Of a DNA stretch of 27,235 bases, positions 1 through 9,525 are shown in pieces. The DNA lies in the NCBI GenBank assembly GCA_900542305.1, contig UQMU01000028.1, forward strand, positions 1-27,235, given 5' to 3'. The stretch comes from an uncultured Collinsella sp. Lineage in GTDB: Bacteria; Actinomycetota; Coriobacteriia; Coriobacteriales; Coriobacteriaceae. Position numbers and translations under genes: made by a program. Each line of letters opens with the position of its first letter. Position 1 is the first letter of the stretch. The notes under the pieces are model-generated. The model was not told where the DNA came from. It saw nothing but the letters and a program-made list of their open reading frames with translations, and did no database searches.

Positions 1-180
1 TTTGCAATTACAAAAAGATGATTGGGCAAGATGTCAATCATGGTCTAACAGAGCCAAACATATTCGGGCATCCCCTCACAACAAACAGCATCTGTCGCCA
101 TCATATTGAGCCCTCAAAACGCAACTGTGTTGCGCAACATTGGCCGCCGTCTCCGAGTGCCAACTAAACGCGTCGAGCCC

Positions 181-252
181 CTACCCCATCACACTCACAC
201 TGGGGCACAAATCCGCCAGCGGGCACTCGTCGCACTTGGGTTTGCGGGCGTC
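181..252 (-). pseudogene. Detached duplicate of the nth 3' end
   Basis: Bases 197-252 match 1819-1874 at 55 of 56 positions. On the minus strand this reads the last part of endonuclease III, from DARKPKCDEC through PLADLCPSV, and then runs to its own TAG stop at 181-183 with a tail different from the intact gene. It keeps three of the four Fe-S cysteines. The single mismatch is synonymous (Leu TTG versus TTA). Immediately beyond 252 the similarity stops, and an in-frame stop appears within seven codons. It is therefore a fragment, not a gene. Its position on the far side of the ATPase gene from intact nth suggests that an insertion or recombination separated or duplicated the gene end. Confidence 0.85.
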
Positions 253-374
253 ACGCAAACTGCACGGCGGTCATCAGCACTCGGTCCGCTCACCCAAAAC
301 GCACATGCTCAAACGCCCTCGGCACAAAACAGCCTGATCGGACAGGATCGATTATCAGCTTTACCTGCGTTATT

Positions 375-404
375 TTGCAATTATGGCAATTGCTACTTTA
401 TAGT
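375..404 (+). promoter_or_regulatory. Putative promoter of the first DUF4143 ATPase
   Basis: A -35-like TTGCAA (375-380) is separated by 18 bases from a -10-like TATAGT (399-404) in an AT-rich patch that stands out from GC-rich surroundings. It points toward the ATPase start at 568 and would give a leader of roughly 155 bases. This is motif reading only. Confidence 0.35.
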
Positions 405-567
405 TGTGGTAACTTCTAGTTAGTAATTATGGTTTTTTGCCTTAACAATGTGGCAAATCCCAAAGGCCTGCCACGAAACCCGGCGGATACCGACAAACTC
501 GGCACGAGACTTTCAAACCAAAAGCATGCCTGCGAGCATGCGATGCAAGACGCGAAGGGCGTTAAAA

Positions 568-1725
568 ATGATTGAGCGAACCATGGCCCAAAAGCTACGC
601 AGCATGTCAGAATGGTTTCCCGTCGTCTCGCTTACGGGGCCACGCCAAAGCGGCAAGTCAACTCTCATCAAGGCCGTCTTTCCTGAATATGAATATCTCA
701 ACCTCGAGAACCCGGAAGTCCGTCGCGCCGCACTCGATGACCCCGTCGGCTTTATCAGCAGGCGCCCTGATCATCTGATCATCGACGAGGCCCAATATGC
801 ACCGGAGCTGTTCAGCATGATTCAGGTCGCTTCCGACGAGCGCGGAAGGACCGGCCAGTATGTATTGTCCGGCTCGCAAAACTTTTTGCTTATGCGCAAC
901 ATCCAGCAATCGCTTGCTGGGCGCGTCGGCATGCTCAAACTCCTCCCTCTCTCCTACCAGGAGCTCAGCGAGACGCAAATCTCGCTTGACACCTACCTGA
1001 TTCGCGGGGGATACCCGCGCATATATGATGCGGGCATCCCCACCGATATGTTCTACCAAAATTACCTTATGACCTATGTGGAGCGCGACGCGGGCGGCCT
1101 TCTCGACGTGCGTAACCTGAGCTCCTTTAGAAAAATGATCGGGCTGTGCGCGGCCTGCGTGGGAGGACTGCTCAACCTATCAAGACTCGCCGCCGATGTG
1201 GGAGTCGCCACGGCGACGATCAGCTCGTGGCTTTCGATCCTGCAATCAAGCTATTTGGTATTCCTGCTTCAGCCATATGCTGGAAACATGCGCAAGCGGC
1301 TTACCAAAGCGCCAAAACTGTACTTCTACGACACGGGACTACTTTGTCATCTGCTTGGCATTCACGACGAGCGCAGTCTCATGAGCCACCCCCTAAGCGG
1401 GGAAATATTCGAAAACCTCGTTGTCTCGGAACGCCAGAAGGCATATCTCAACAGAGGCATCGAGCCCACGCTTGTCTTTTATCGCGACGATAGCAAACGA
1501 GAGATCGACCTTATCGATCTAACAGAGCAGGCTCGCCCACAGGCGTTCGAAATCAAATCGGGCGCTACCTACCGAGACACATTCGCTCGACACCTACGCT
1601 CTGTTGGTTCTGAACTTGGCATTCCCGCAAAGGACCGAGCCGTCGTATATCACGGCTCCGAGCGCTACGATACCGAGGGCGCATCGGTTGTGCCGGCAGA
1701 AGAGTTCTTGCTTCGGGAGTCGTAG
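568..1725 (+). CDS. AAA+ ATPase with DUF4143 C-terminal domain
   Basis: A 385-residue protein of the AAA_14/DUF4143 type. The Walker A loop GPRQSGKST lies at about residues 24-32, Walker B LIIDEAQ at about 70-76, and a sensor-like LSGSQN follows. The C-terminal half carries the DUF4143 signature FENLVVSE and ends with a PD-(D/E)xK-like patch (REIDLI, then FEIKSG) like that in nuclease-related folds. The family is widespread in gut bacteria and often horizontally acquired; its cellular role is not established. The open frame extends upstream to 448, but the ATG at 568 is preferred because GAAGGG precedes it at good spacing and the Walker A loop then falls at the usual distance from the start. 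It is convergent with nth and flanked by two copies of the nth end, which suggests a mobile cassette. A second, divergent member lies at 25646-27007. Confidence 0.9.
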   Translation: MIERTMAQKLRSMSEWFPVVSLTGPRQSGKSTLIKAVFPEYEYLNLENPEVRRAALDDPVGFISRRPDHLIIDEAQYAPELFSMIQVASDERGRTGQYVLSGSQNFLLMRNIQQSLAGRVGMLKLLPLSYQELSETQISLDTYLIRGGYPRIYDAGIPTDMFYQNYLMTYVERDAGGLLDVRNLSSFRKMIGLCAACVGGLLNLSRLAADVGVATATISSWLSILQSSYLVFLLQPYAGNMRKRLTKAPKLYFYDTGLLCHLLGIHDERSLMSHPLSGEIFENLVVSERQKAYLNRGIEPTLVFYRDDSKREIDLIDLTEQARPQAFEIKSGATYRDTFARHLRSVGSELGIPAKDRAVVYHGSERYDTEGASVVPAEEFLLRES

Positions 1726-1758
1726 CGAGCGCCATGGTCACCGACCGCGTCCCGATTT

Positions 1759-1791
1759 GTGCCGCCCGGAGATACGCAAGAGCGGCGGCAC
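1759..1791. terminator. Hairpin between convergent ATPase and nth
   Basis: A perfect 8-base stem GTGCCGCC/GGCGGCAC encloses a 17-base loop between two convergent stop codons. No clear T-run follows on either strand, so it is at best a weak bidirectional terminator. Confidence 0.4.
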
Positions 1792-1805
1792 CCTGCCCTT
1801 GCAAC

Positions 1806-2468
1806 CTAGCCCACCCGTACACTGGGGCATAAATCCGCCAGCGGGCACTCGTCGCACTTGGGTTTGCGGGCGTCGCAGATCTCGCGGCCAAAGGTGATCC
1901 ACTGGTGGTTGACCGACTCCCAATACTCGTGCGGCAAAATCTTGAGCAGATCTTGCTCGGTCTTGAGCGGCTCTTTGGCATGCGTCTTGGGACTCAGCAT
2001 CAGGCGGTGCGCGATGCGGTTGACATGCGTATCCACCGCGATGCCTTCCACGATGCCGTACCCCACGTTGAGCACGATGTTCGCTGTCTTGCGCCCCACG
2101 CCCGGCAGCTTGACGAGTTCCTTCATGTCGGCCGGCACCTCGCCGCCGTAGTCGGCAACGATCATCTGCGCGGCTTCCACGGCATGCTTGGCTTTGCTCT
2201 TATAGAAGCCGAGCGACTTGATGGTCTCGGCCACATCGGCCACGCTCGCCCCCGCCATGGCCTCGGGTGTGGGCCACTGGGCAAACAGCTTCGGCGTCAC
2301 CTTGTTGACCTGCGCGTCGGTCGTCTGAGCCGAGAGCAGTACCGCGATGAGCAGCCTAAAGGGATTCTCGTGGTCCAAAAAGCACTCGACCGGGCCATAG
2401 CGACGGTTAAGGCGCTCGCACACCTCGACGGCGCGCTCGCGTTTGGCGGCATTGGTCTCGCGTGGCAT
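1806..2468 (-). CDS. nth: Endonuclease III (DNA glycosylase/AP lyase)
   Basis: Bifunctional base-excision repair glycosylase that removes oxidised pyrimidines and cleaves the abasic strand. The 220-residue protein has the helix-hairpin-helix LPGVGRKTAN with the catalytic Lys at about 127, the catalytic Asp at about 146 in VDTHVNR, and a complete [4Fe-4S] motif C-x6-C-x2-C-x5-C at about 198-214. Length is normal for the family. The ATG at 2468 is chosen over a longer frame (to 2495) because GAGGAG lies just upstream of it. It follows the ABC transporter gene by 63 bases on the same strand and may be co-transcribed. The final 56 coding bases before the variable tail are duplicated at 197-252 on the other side of the ATPase gene. 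Confidence 0.95.
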   Translation of the reverse strand: MPRETNAAKRERAVEVCERLNRRYGPVECFLDHENPFRLLIAVLLSAQTTDAQVNKVTPKLFAQWPTPEAMAGASVADVAETIKSLGFYKSKAKHAVEAAQMIVADYGGEVPADMKELVKLPGVGRKTANIVLNVGYGIVEGIAVDTHVNRIAHRLMLSPKTHAKEPLKTEQDLLKILPHEYWESVNHQWITFGREICDARKPKCDECPLADLCPSVRVG

Positions 2469-2531
2469 AACGACTCCTCGACTCGGCAGAAACATAACTT
2501 CACGGAAACGATTGTCCCACGTACGGGGGGC

Positions 2532-4334
<1,803 letters not shown>

Positions 4335-4459
4335 GGGCTTCCTTTCGCGTCTGATAGGGCGAAACGCCATTGTTGCACATTGAAGTGCGCTTCAGGCAAG
4401 CACGATACGAAAAGCGCCCGCGCCTCGCGCTTGCGCCGACGCCCCGCCGTCCGTTGCGG

Positions 4460-5815
4460 CTAGCCCTCGTCTTCCTGGCCCGCGAGTAAGCCTGCGGACT
4501 CCAAGCCCAGAATCGCGTCGGCCTCCTCGGCATCCTCCAGCGCATCGATGTCCTTGAGCTTGCGCTCCATAACGTTGGTGCGCGTGGTGATAATGCCCTC
4601 GACCGTCTTGCCCGCAGTCTCGATCTGCTGTTGGGCGCGGCGTAGCGCCGCCTGATAGCGCGGCAGCTCAGCCTTGACGGCGGAAAGCACGCGCAGCACG
4701 TCATCGGTGCGTTTTTGCAGCTTAAACGTCTGATAGCTCATCTGCAGGCTGTTGAGGATAGCCGCCATGGTACTGGGGCCCGCCACGTTGACGTGGTAGT
4801 CGCGGCCCAGGGTCTCGATAAGACCGGGACGGCTGACGATCTCGGCATACAGGCCCTCAAACGGCACGAACAGGATGCCAAAGTTGGTCGTTGCGGGCAC
4901 GCTCAGATACTTTTCGCAGATGTCCTTCGCCTCGCGCTTGACCATCGTATCGAGCGTCTTGCGCGCGGCCGCCACGGCATCGGCGTCGCCCGACTCCTGT
5001 GCGTCGAGCAGGTGCTCGTACGCGTCGCCCGGGAACTTGGAGTCGATCGGCAGCAGCACGGGGTCACCCTCGTCCACCGGCAACTTGACGGCAAACTCAA
5101 CGCGCTCCGAGGCGCCGGGCTTGGTGGCGACGTTTTCCAGATACTGGTCGGGCGTAAGGATGTCCGCCAGAATTGCACCCAGCTGCACCTCGCCCAAAAT
5201 GCCACGCGCCTTCACGTTGCCCAGCACGCGCTTAAGGTCGCCCACGCCGGTGGCGATGGACTGCATGTCGCCCAGGCCCTTGTACACGGCCTCGAGCTGG
5301 TCGCTCACCTGCTTAAACGATGCCGACAGTCGGTCGTTGAGCGTGCGGGAGAGCTTCTCGTCCACCGTCGCACGCATTTGATCGAGCTGCACGTTGTTGT
5401 CTTTGCGGATGGCGCCCAGCTGAGCATCGACCGTTTCGCGCACCTTGTCCAGGCGATGCTCGATACCCTCGCGGTTGGCACCGAGCTGTTGGGCCGTCTC
5501 GCGGCGCAGGTCATCCATCCGGTCACCAGCTTGCGAAAACTCACGTGCGATGGTCAGGTAACGTTGCTGCTCCACGGCCGCATCTGTCGTCTGCTGCTGC
5601 GCGATGGCATTGGCCGTGCGGCGAGTTTCGGCCAGCGCGACGTTCAGGGCATCGAGCGCGTTGTTGGCCTGCTCGAGTGCTGCCAGCGTTTCCGCGCTAC
5701 TGTCGCCACGCTCCCGCAACTCGGCACGCAGGCTCTTGAGCTGGAGGGCGCAAGCCACAGCAACCCCCACCGCCACCAAGGCGATCACAACAAGCACAAT
5801 ATCAATAGCAGACAT
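4460..5815 (-). CDS. rmuC: RmuC family DNA recombination protein
   Basis: A 451-residue RmuC protein. RmuC limits inversions between short inverted repeats in E. coli and has a predicted nuclease-like core. An N-terminal membrane segment (about residues 5-27) is followed by a long heptad-rich coiled coil (about 35-200). The conserved core then follows, with motifs GILGEVQLG, LLPIDSKFPGDAYEHL and ILFVPFEGLYAEI. Start 5815 is preceded by GGGCGGAG; a longer frame to 5848 has no better site. The upstream gene of the two-gene HTH module ends 51 bases away on the same strand, so readthrough is possible. Confidence 0.93.
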   Translation of the reverse strand: MSAIDIVLVVIALVAVGVAVACALQLKSLRAELRERGDSSAETLAALEQANNALDALNVALAETRRTANAIAQQQTTDAAVEQQRYLTIAREFSQAGDRMDDLRRETAQQLGANREGIEHRLDKVRETVDAQLGAIRKDNNVQLDQMRATVDEKLSRTLNDRLSASFKQVSDQLEAVYKGLGDMQSIATGVGDLKRVLGNVKARGILGEVQLGAILADILTPDQYLENVATKPGASERVEFAVKLPVDEGDPVLLPIDSKFPGDAYEHLLDAQESGDADAVAAARKTLDTMVKREAKDICEKYLSVPATTNFGILFVPFEGLYAEIVSRPGLIETLGRDYHVNVAGPSTMAAILNSLQMSYQTFKLQKRTDDVLRVLSAVKAELPRYQAALRRAQQQIETAGKTVEGIITTRTNVMERKLKDIDALEDAEEADAILGLESAGLLAGQEDEG

Positions 5816-5866
5816 AAACTCCGCCCAACAAACCCAATCGAGCACCAATCAAAACCGCGATCAATC

Positions 5867-6430
5867 TTACCCCGCCATACGCACCGGGCGCCCGGCCCCT
5901 TCTTGGGCGCCCCTCTCCTCCGCATATTCCATAATGCGGCGCGCCGTCTCCCTGCTCACCTTTGAGTCATCACCGGCTAAATATGCGTACACGTTTCCCT
6001 TATTCAGATTCAAATCGCGGCAGAGACCGTAGCGCGTTACACCCGATTCCTCTAGCGCTCCCAACGTTCTTTTTCGCATCAGGGCGTTGATTCTTCTGTC
6101 CGCCACTGGCTTTTCCTTCACCGCTCTATACGCACGCCAAACGTTGGCATAACGATTAGGGAGCTCAATTTTGGTGCATAGAGACGCCATGCTACCCGCT
6201 TGACCGTACAAGGACAAAACGCCTCGGTAACTTTCTTCCATCCACGAGCCCTCGGATAAACCCAGAACGTATTCAGCTTTTCCTTGCACCAAAGCAAGCA
6301 AAAACAGAGGCTCCGCCACGCGCGGCGCAACCGTCATCGCCTGCTCAACCAGTTTTCTAAAACTCAGCGACTGTTGTCCGGACAGCTCTCGGCAATAGCC
6401 TTTTAAGAATCCCTCAAAGGTCAGATTCAA
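5867..6430 (-). CDS. HTH protein, second gene of TA-like pair
   Basis: A 187-residue protein of no family I can name with certainty. The C-terminal third (about 125-170) contains a Cro/XRE-like helix-turn-helix, around GLCRDLNLNKGNVYAYL and SRETARRIMEYA. The N-terminal two thirds look helical. A TTG start at 6430 is chosen because its TTGA overlaps the TGA stop of the upstream nucleotidyltransferase and GGAGGTG lies just upstream; this is classic translational coupling. In such coupled pairs the DNA-binding partner is commonly the autoregulator and antitoxin, which is an inference here. It differs from AbiEi in having its HTH at the C-terminus. Confidence 0.75.
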   Translation of the reverse strand: MNLTFEGFLKGYCRELSGQQSLSFRKLVEQAMTVAPRVAEPLFLLALVQGKAEYVLGLSEGSWMEESYRGVLSLYGQAGSMASLCTKIELPNRYANVWRAYRAVKEKPVADRRINALMRKRTLGALEESGVTRYGLCRDLNLNKGNVYAYLAGDDSKVSRETARRIMEYAEERGAQEGAGRPVRMAG

Positions 6431-6927
6431 CCGAGCACCTCCTTTTTGTATTGCCTGTATGCGCAGACCATCTCTTGATAACTCCGCTCCGAAGGCGACG
6501 ACGCCAGCGCCTCTCCCTCGTCGAATATAAGCCGTTCGAGCAGTCCCCAATCAAGTCGGTCGACGAATGCCTGACTATGAAGATCGACGATGTCGTTCGG
6601 ACGGTAGGCATAGAGCTTCATTACCGCCAGATCCTCCAAGGATGGCGTAAAGTACCTGATAAAACGCGCCCCAATATCTAAGGGAATCAAACAATCTTCG
6701 TAATTGAATGGCATCTGATCGCAATATGCCACCGCCATACCATTCACCTCGGGGTATCGAGCTATGATCTCGCGGAGGCACCTGTCTGCCTCAAACACAT
6801 CAATGTCATGTGTAACCGACCGATTCGTCACATCGTTTAGCATGAAGGCGCTTCCTCCCACCAATACAACGCTCGGCCCATCGTCTCTTGGACCTATTTC
6901 CAGCTCCGCTTCTTCGTCAATGCCCAA
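6427..6927 (-). CDS. DUF6036-like nucleotidyltransferase, putative toxin partner
   Basis: A 166-residue protein with the Pol-beta nucleotidyltransferase signature: VVLVGGSAF (about 20-28), followed by DID (about 41-43), the GGS...DxD metal-binding pattern. This resembles DUF6036/AbiEii-like enzymes found in toxin-antitoxin and abortive-infection modules, where they transfer nucleotides to tRNA or protein. The target is unknown. The only start available is TTG at 6927; upstream in-frame codons contain no ATG or GTG before a TGA at about 6976, and the ribosome-binding site is weak. The start is either a genuine weak one or the extreme N-terminus is damaged. It ends in a 4-base overlap with the HTH gene. 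The upstream region (about 6955-7015) is markedly AT-rich, consistent with acquisition. Confidence 0.75.
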   Translation of the reverse strand: MGIDEEAELEIGPRDDGPSVVLVGGSAFMLNDVTNRSVTHDIDVFEADRCLREIIARYPEVNGMAVAYCDQMPFNYEDCLIPLDIGARFIRYFTPSLEDLAVMKLYAYRPNDIVDLHSQAFVDRLDWGLLERLIFDEGEALASSPSERSYQEMVCAYRQYKKEVLG

Positions 6928-7080
6928 AAGAGTCTGCTCTAAATCCTGCTTATATATAGCAAATCCTATTATTATTCATCTTCAATAATACTATTCATTC
7001 ACACGACAGGACCAACAGGATCCAAGAATTCTACTCGTGGCGATAATCCCTACACCCTAGAAGTCCTAATGTGACAAACG

Positions 7081-7503
7081 CTAGCCCTCCCAGCCGGTGC
7101 GGATGGTTGTTATGACATCGCCTAGGCGCTGGCCGAGGGCTGACAGATGTTGGAGCACTTCGCCGGGCGAAGCACCGTTGAGGATGCAGGTGAGCGCATA
7201 CGAGACCAAGAAAATCGCCGCAAGTCCTAGCGGAATGAGCACGATCATCGCCAATGTGCGCAGGCGCTGGCCCACGCGGCGGTGACGCGTGCGGCGTTTG
7301 TCGAACGCAAGCTCCTGCGCATATGAATCTTGTTGTACGGAATAGTTCTCTGGCGCCGATCCGCCCGCAGGCGAAACCGCGGGCGTAACGTTTTGCGCAG
7401 GGGGCTGGGCGGCTACCCCTTGCATTTGCATCTCCATGAGTCGTTGCTGCTGACGCAGCATGCGCTCAGCTTGTTGCTGCGGAGTCTCAAGAAACAGATC
7501 CAT
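7081..7503 (-). CDS. Small single-pass membrane protein, unknown function
   Basis: A 140-residue protein that I do not recognise. The first 60 residues are Gln-, Met- and Pro-rich and probably disordered. A basic stretch (about 69-82: DKRRTRHRRVGQRLR) precedes one strong transmembrane helix (about 84-107), and a short amphipathic C-terminal helix follows. The positive-inside rule puts the N-terminus in the cytoplasm. Start 7503 is chosen because GGAGG sits 5 bases upstream; an upstream TTG at 7515 would include that site. The gene appears monocistronic. Confidence 0.75.
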   Translation of the reverse strand: MDLFLETPQQQAERMLRQQQRLMEMQMQGVAAQPPAQNVTPAVSPAGGSAPENYSVQQDSYAQELAFDKRRTRHRRVGQRLRTLAMIVLIPLGLAAIFLVSYALTCILNGASPGEVLQHLSALGQRLGDVITTIRTGWEG

Positions 7504-7756
7504 GCTGGCCTCCAAAATCGGAGCATTCGACGCTTACGCCCAGCATCCCGCACCGCCAATGCCACGGCAACGCAATCCGTAGCAATAGCTGCAAAGTTTC
7601 TTGTTGACAAAAGCTGTCGAAAACCTCAACAACTCCCCTACCAGCACTTTCTTTGAGCTTTTTTATCGAATGATCTTTCGCCCTTCCGCCAACCCGCCAA
7701 CTAACCAAAATCTAACCAAAAGCTTGACGAAAATTGTGGAGACCGGGACCCCTTAC

Positions 7757-7786
7757 AAAAACGTGCCGCCCCATAAGGGGCGGCAC
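7757..7786 (-). terminator. Intrinsic terminator
   Basis: A perfect 10-base stem (7763-7772 paired with 7777-7786) with a 4-base loop is followed on the minus strand by five T. It is most likely the transcription end for rubrerythrin, whose stop lies about 160 bases upstream, with the inverted repeat in between. Confidence 0.8.
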
Positions 7787-7839
7787 GCTAACTTCTTATA
7801 AGTTTTTCAGTAGCGAGCACGCGACGACCCGAAGCCGGA

Positions 7840-7921
7840 GCGCAGGGCGGGGAAATACCTTTGCCTCGCGCGACCCTGCGGAGCCGTGAGCGAGAGGGAA
7901 AGGTGTTTCCCCGCCCTGCGC
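7840..7921. repeat. Long imperfect inverted repeat (about 31-base arms)
   Basis: Arms 7840-7870 and 7891-7921 are complementary at about 28 of 31 positions; the outer 16 are perfect. The spacer is 20 bases. The element lies in the 3' untranslated region of rubrerythrin. It has no T-run at either end, so it is not a terminator. It resembles a repetitive extragenic palindrome or a small MITE-like element. Confidence 0.75.
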
Positions 7922-7944
7922 CCCGCAGCAGCCAGCGCCAAGCG

Positions 7945-8484
7945 CTAGTAGTTCACCACCTGCTCCTCAAAGTACGCCTTGGGGTGGTTACACACCGGGC
8001 ACACCTCAGGCGCCTCGGCACCCACATGCAGGTGCCCGCAGTTCAGGCACTTCCACACCTTCACGCCCTCACGCTCAAACACCTCGCCCGACTCGATGCG
8101 CTCGACGAGCTTGTTGTAGCGCTCCTCATGGGCCTTCTCGACTGCGGCGACACCACGGAACTTTGCGGCAATCTCGGCAAAGCCCTCTTCCTCGGCGGTC
8201 TTGGCAAACTCGTCGTACATCGTGGTCCACTCGTAGTTCTCACCCGCGGCGGCATCGCGCAGATTGTCCAGGGTATCGGGGACGGCGCCATCGTGCAGAT
8301 ACTTAAACCACAGTTTGGCGTGCTCGGACTCGTTGCCAGCCGTCTCGGCAAAGATGTTCGAGATCTGAACGTAGCCGTCCTTCTTGGCCTTGGAGGCATA
8401 GTAGCGATACTTGGTGTGTGCCTGGGACTCACCGGCAAAAGCAGTCTCGAGGTTCTTCTTGGTTTGGGAGTTCTCAAAATCCAT
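7945..8484 (-). CDS. Rubrerythrin
   Basis: A cytoplasmic peroxide-reducing non-haem iron protein of anaerobes; the 179 residues are normal for the family. The N-terminal ferritin-like diiron domain shows the paired Glu motifs (AFAGESQAHTKY near 15-26, ETAGNESEH near 47-55, VEKAHEERY near 114-122). The C-terminal rubredoxin domain has CLNCGH and CPVCNHP for a single Fe(Cys)4 site. Start 8484 is preferred because AAGGGAAG lies upstream, while the longer frame (8502) would begin inside that site. The gene sits just downstream of the Rrf2-MutY-like pair, giving a local oxidative-stress neighbourhood, but a 114-base gap suggests its own promoter. Confidence 0.95.
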   Translation of the reverse strand: MDFENSQTKKNLETAFAGESQAHTKYRYYASKAKKDGYVQISNIFAETAGNESEHAKLWFKYLHDGAVPDTLDNLRDAAAGENYEWTTMYDEFAKTAEEEGFAEIAAKFRGVAAVEKAHEERYNKLVERIESGEVFEREGVKVWKCLNCGHLHVGAEAPEVCPVCNHPKAYFEEQVVNY

Positions 8485-8598
8485 AGGTGTACTTCCCTTC
8501 AACGCATGCCGCCCACAGACTTTGAGCGGCCTTGCTTTAAGGATGCCCTCATGCCGAGAATTTAAACCTTACAATCCCGTTCTTCAGATTCGAGTGAG

Positions 8599-9504
8599 CT
8601 ACACACTCAGCCAACGATCGCCCTCGGAGCCGCAAAAGCCCTCGCGCTCCAGATCGGCAAGAATGCTTGCGACCAGCTCGCGCTCGACCGGCTCTCGGCC
8701 GGCTGCCGTCTCCATCTCGTTAACGCCTGCAACGGCTTCATCGAGCGTAATACCTGCCGGTTGTCCATCGCGCGCCGCCAGCAGCATGCGCACAATGTGG
8801 GCGCGCTTTTGGCGACGCGAGCCCTCAAACTTGGACTGACGACTATAGCCCGCCGACCGCCTGGACGGATTGGGCAGCGTCTTTTTAAGATACGTGCCGT
8901 AATCCAGCAACGCGTAATACCATGCGCGCGGCGTGTCGGCATCGTCTTGAGGCACGGCAAAGGGCGCAATCTCATCCGCCGCCGCACCAGGGGCCGCCGG
9001 ACAGGCGGCTTGAATCAGCGGCACCAGCTCGCGATCGGGAACGGCCGGCACATCGGGAAAGAAATGATGCAAAAAGACCGTGCGCACATTGGTCTCTAGA
9101 TACACGCCTGGAAGATCAAACGCAAACGAACGGATGCCCTGCGCCGTTGCCGGGCCAATGCCGGGCAGAGCGACCAAGTCACGCGTCTCACGCGGAAACT
9201 CCCCGTCCCAGTCCTCTACAACGCGCTGAGCGGCCCCATGAAGCGCCAGAGCGCGTCGGTTGTAGCCCATGCCCTGCCAAGCGTCCAAAACATCGGAAGG
9301 CGCGGCCTGGGCAAGCGCCTGCACAGTCGGAAAACGATCGAGCCACACCGGCATGCGCGCCTCCACACGCGGCACCTGCGTTTGCTGCAGCATGACCTCA
9401 GAAAGCCAAATGATGTACGGATCGCGTGTGCGGCGCCACGGAAGGTCGCGATAACGCAGGACCCCTTCCGAACGAATCATCGAACGAAAGGGGTCCTGAA
9501 TCAT
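8599..9504 (-). CDS. MutY-like adenine DNA glycosylase lacking Fe-S cluster
   Basis: A 301-residue HhH-GPD glycosylase. MutY removes adenine opposite 8-oxoguanine. The catalytic Glu is at about 36 in SEVMLQQTQV, the motif that marks MutY over Nth, and the hairpin LPGIGPATAQG is at about 113-123. Two departures are visible. The canonical catalytic Asp (LDGNVKRV in E. coli MutY) is Glu137 here (LETNVRTV). The four Fe-S cysteines are absent and replaced by a basic segment around NPSRRSAGYSRQSKFEGS. The C-terminal NUDIX-like 8-oxoG recognition domain is also missing. It therefore belongs to an Fe-S-free branch, and its exact substrate should not be assumed. Start 9504 has AGGAG upstream. It follows the Rrf2 gene by 21 bases and is probably co-transcribed with it. 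Confidence 0.85.
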   Translation of the reverse strand: MIQDPFRSMIRSEGVLRYRDLPWRRTRDPYIIWLSEVMLQQTQVPRVEARMPVWLDRFPTVQALAQAAPSDVLDAWQGMGYNRRALALHGAAQRVVEDWDGEFPRETRDLVALPGIGPATAQGIRSFAFDLPGVYLETNVRTVFLHHFFPDVPAVPDRELVPLIQAACPAAPGAAADEIAPFAVPQDDADTPRAWYYALLDYGTYLKKTLPNPSRRSAGYSRQSKFEGSRRQKRAHIVRMLLAARDGQPAGITLDEAVAGVNEMETAAGREPVERELVASILADLEREGFCGSEGDRWLSV

Positions 9505-9525
9505 GGCTATGCTCCTTATGCGGCG

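Larger units (their letters stand above)
1..567. other. Gene-poor left flank with nth remnant and promoter
   Basis: No convincing complete gene is visible in these 567 bases; the open frames are short and have no recognisable domain. The stretch holds a short copy of the 3' end of nth (181-252), a 12-base perfect palindrome TGTTGCGCAACA at 128-139, and an AT-rich promoter-like section at about 370-440. The 10-mer TTTGCAATTA occurs both at position 1 and at 374, so a longer repeat may continue beyond the left edge. Confidence 0.6.
7504..7944. other. Gene-free stretch with terminator and long inverted repeat
   Basis: No gene is visible in these 441 bases. They contain the presumed promoter region of the small membrane protein, a short direct repeat CTAACCAAAA (7701-7710 and 7712-7721), a minus-strand terminator (7757-7786) and a long imperfect inverted repeat (7840-7921). 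Confidence 0.6.

Noticed and set aside
1805..2468. Possible truncation of nth by the ATPase cassette
   Set aside because: The intact gene keeps all four Fe-S cysteines and a normal C-terminus, so it appears functional.
7701..7721. Direct repeat CTAACCAAAA x2
   Set aside because: Only two short copies in an AT-rich region; not enough to call an operator.
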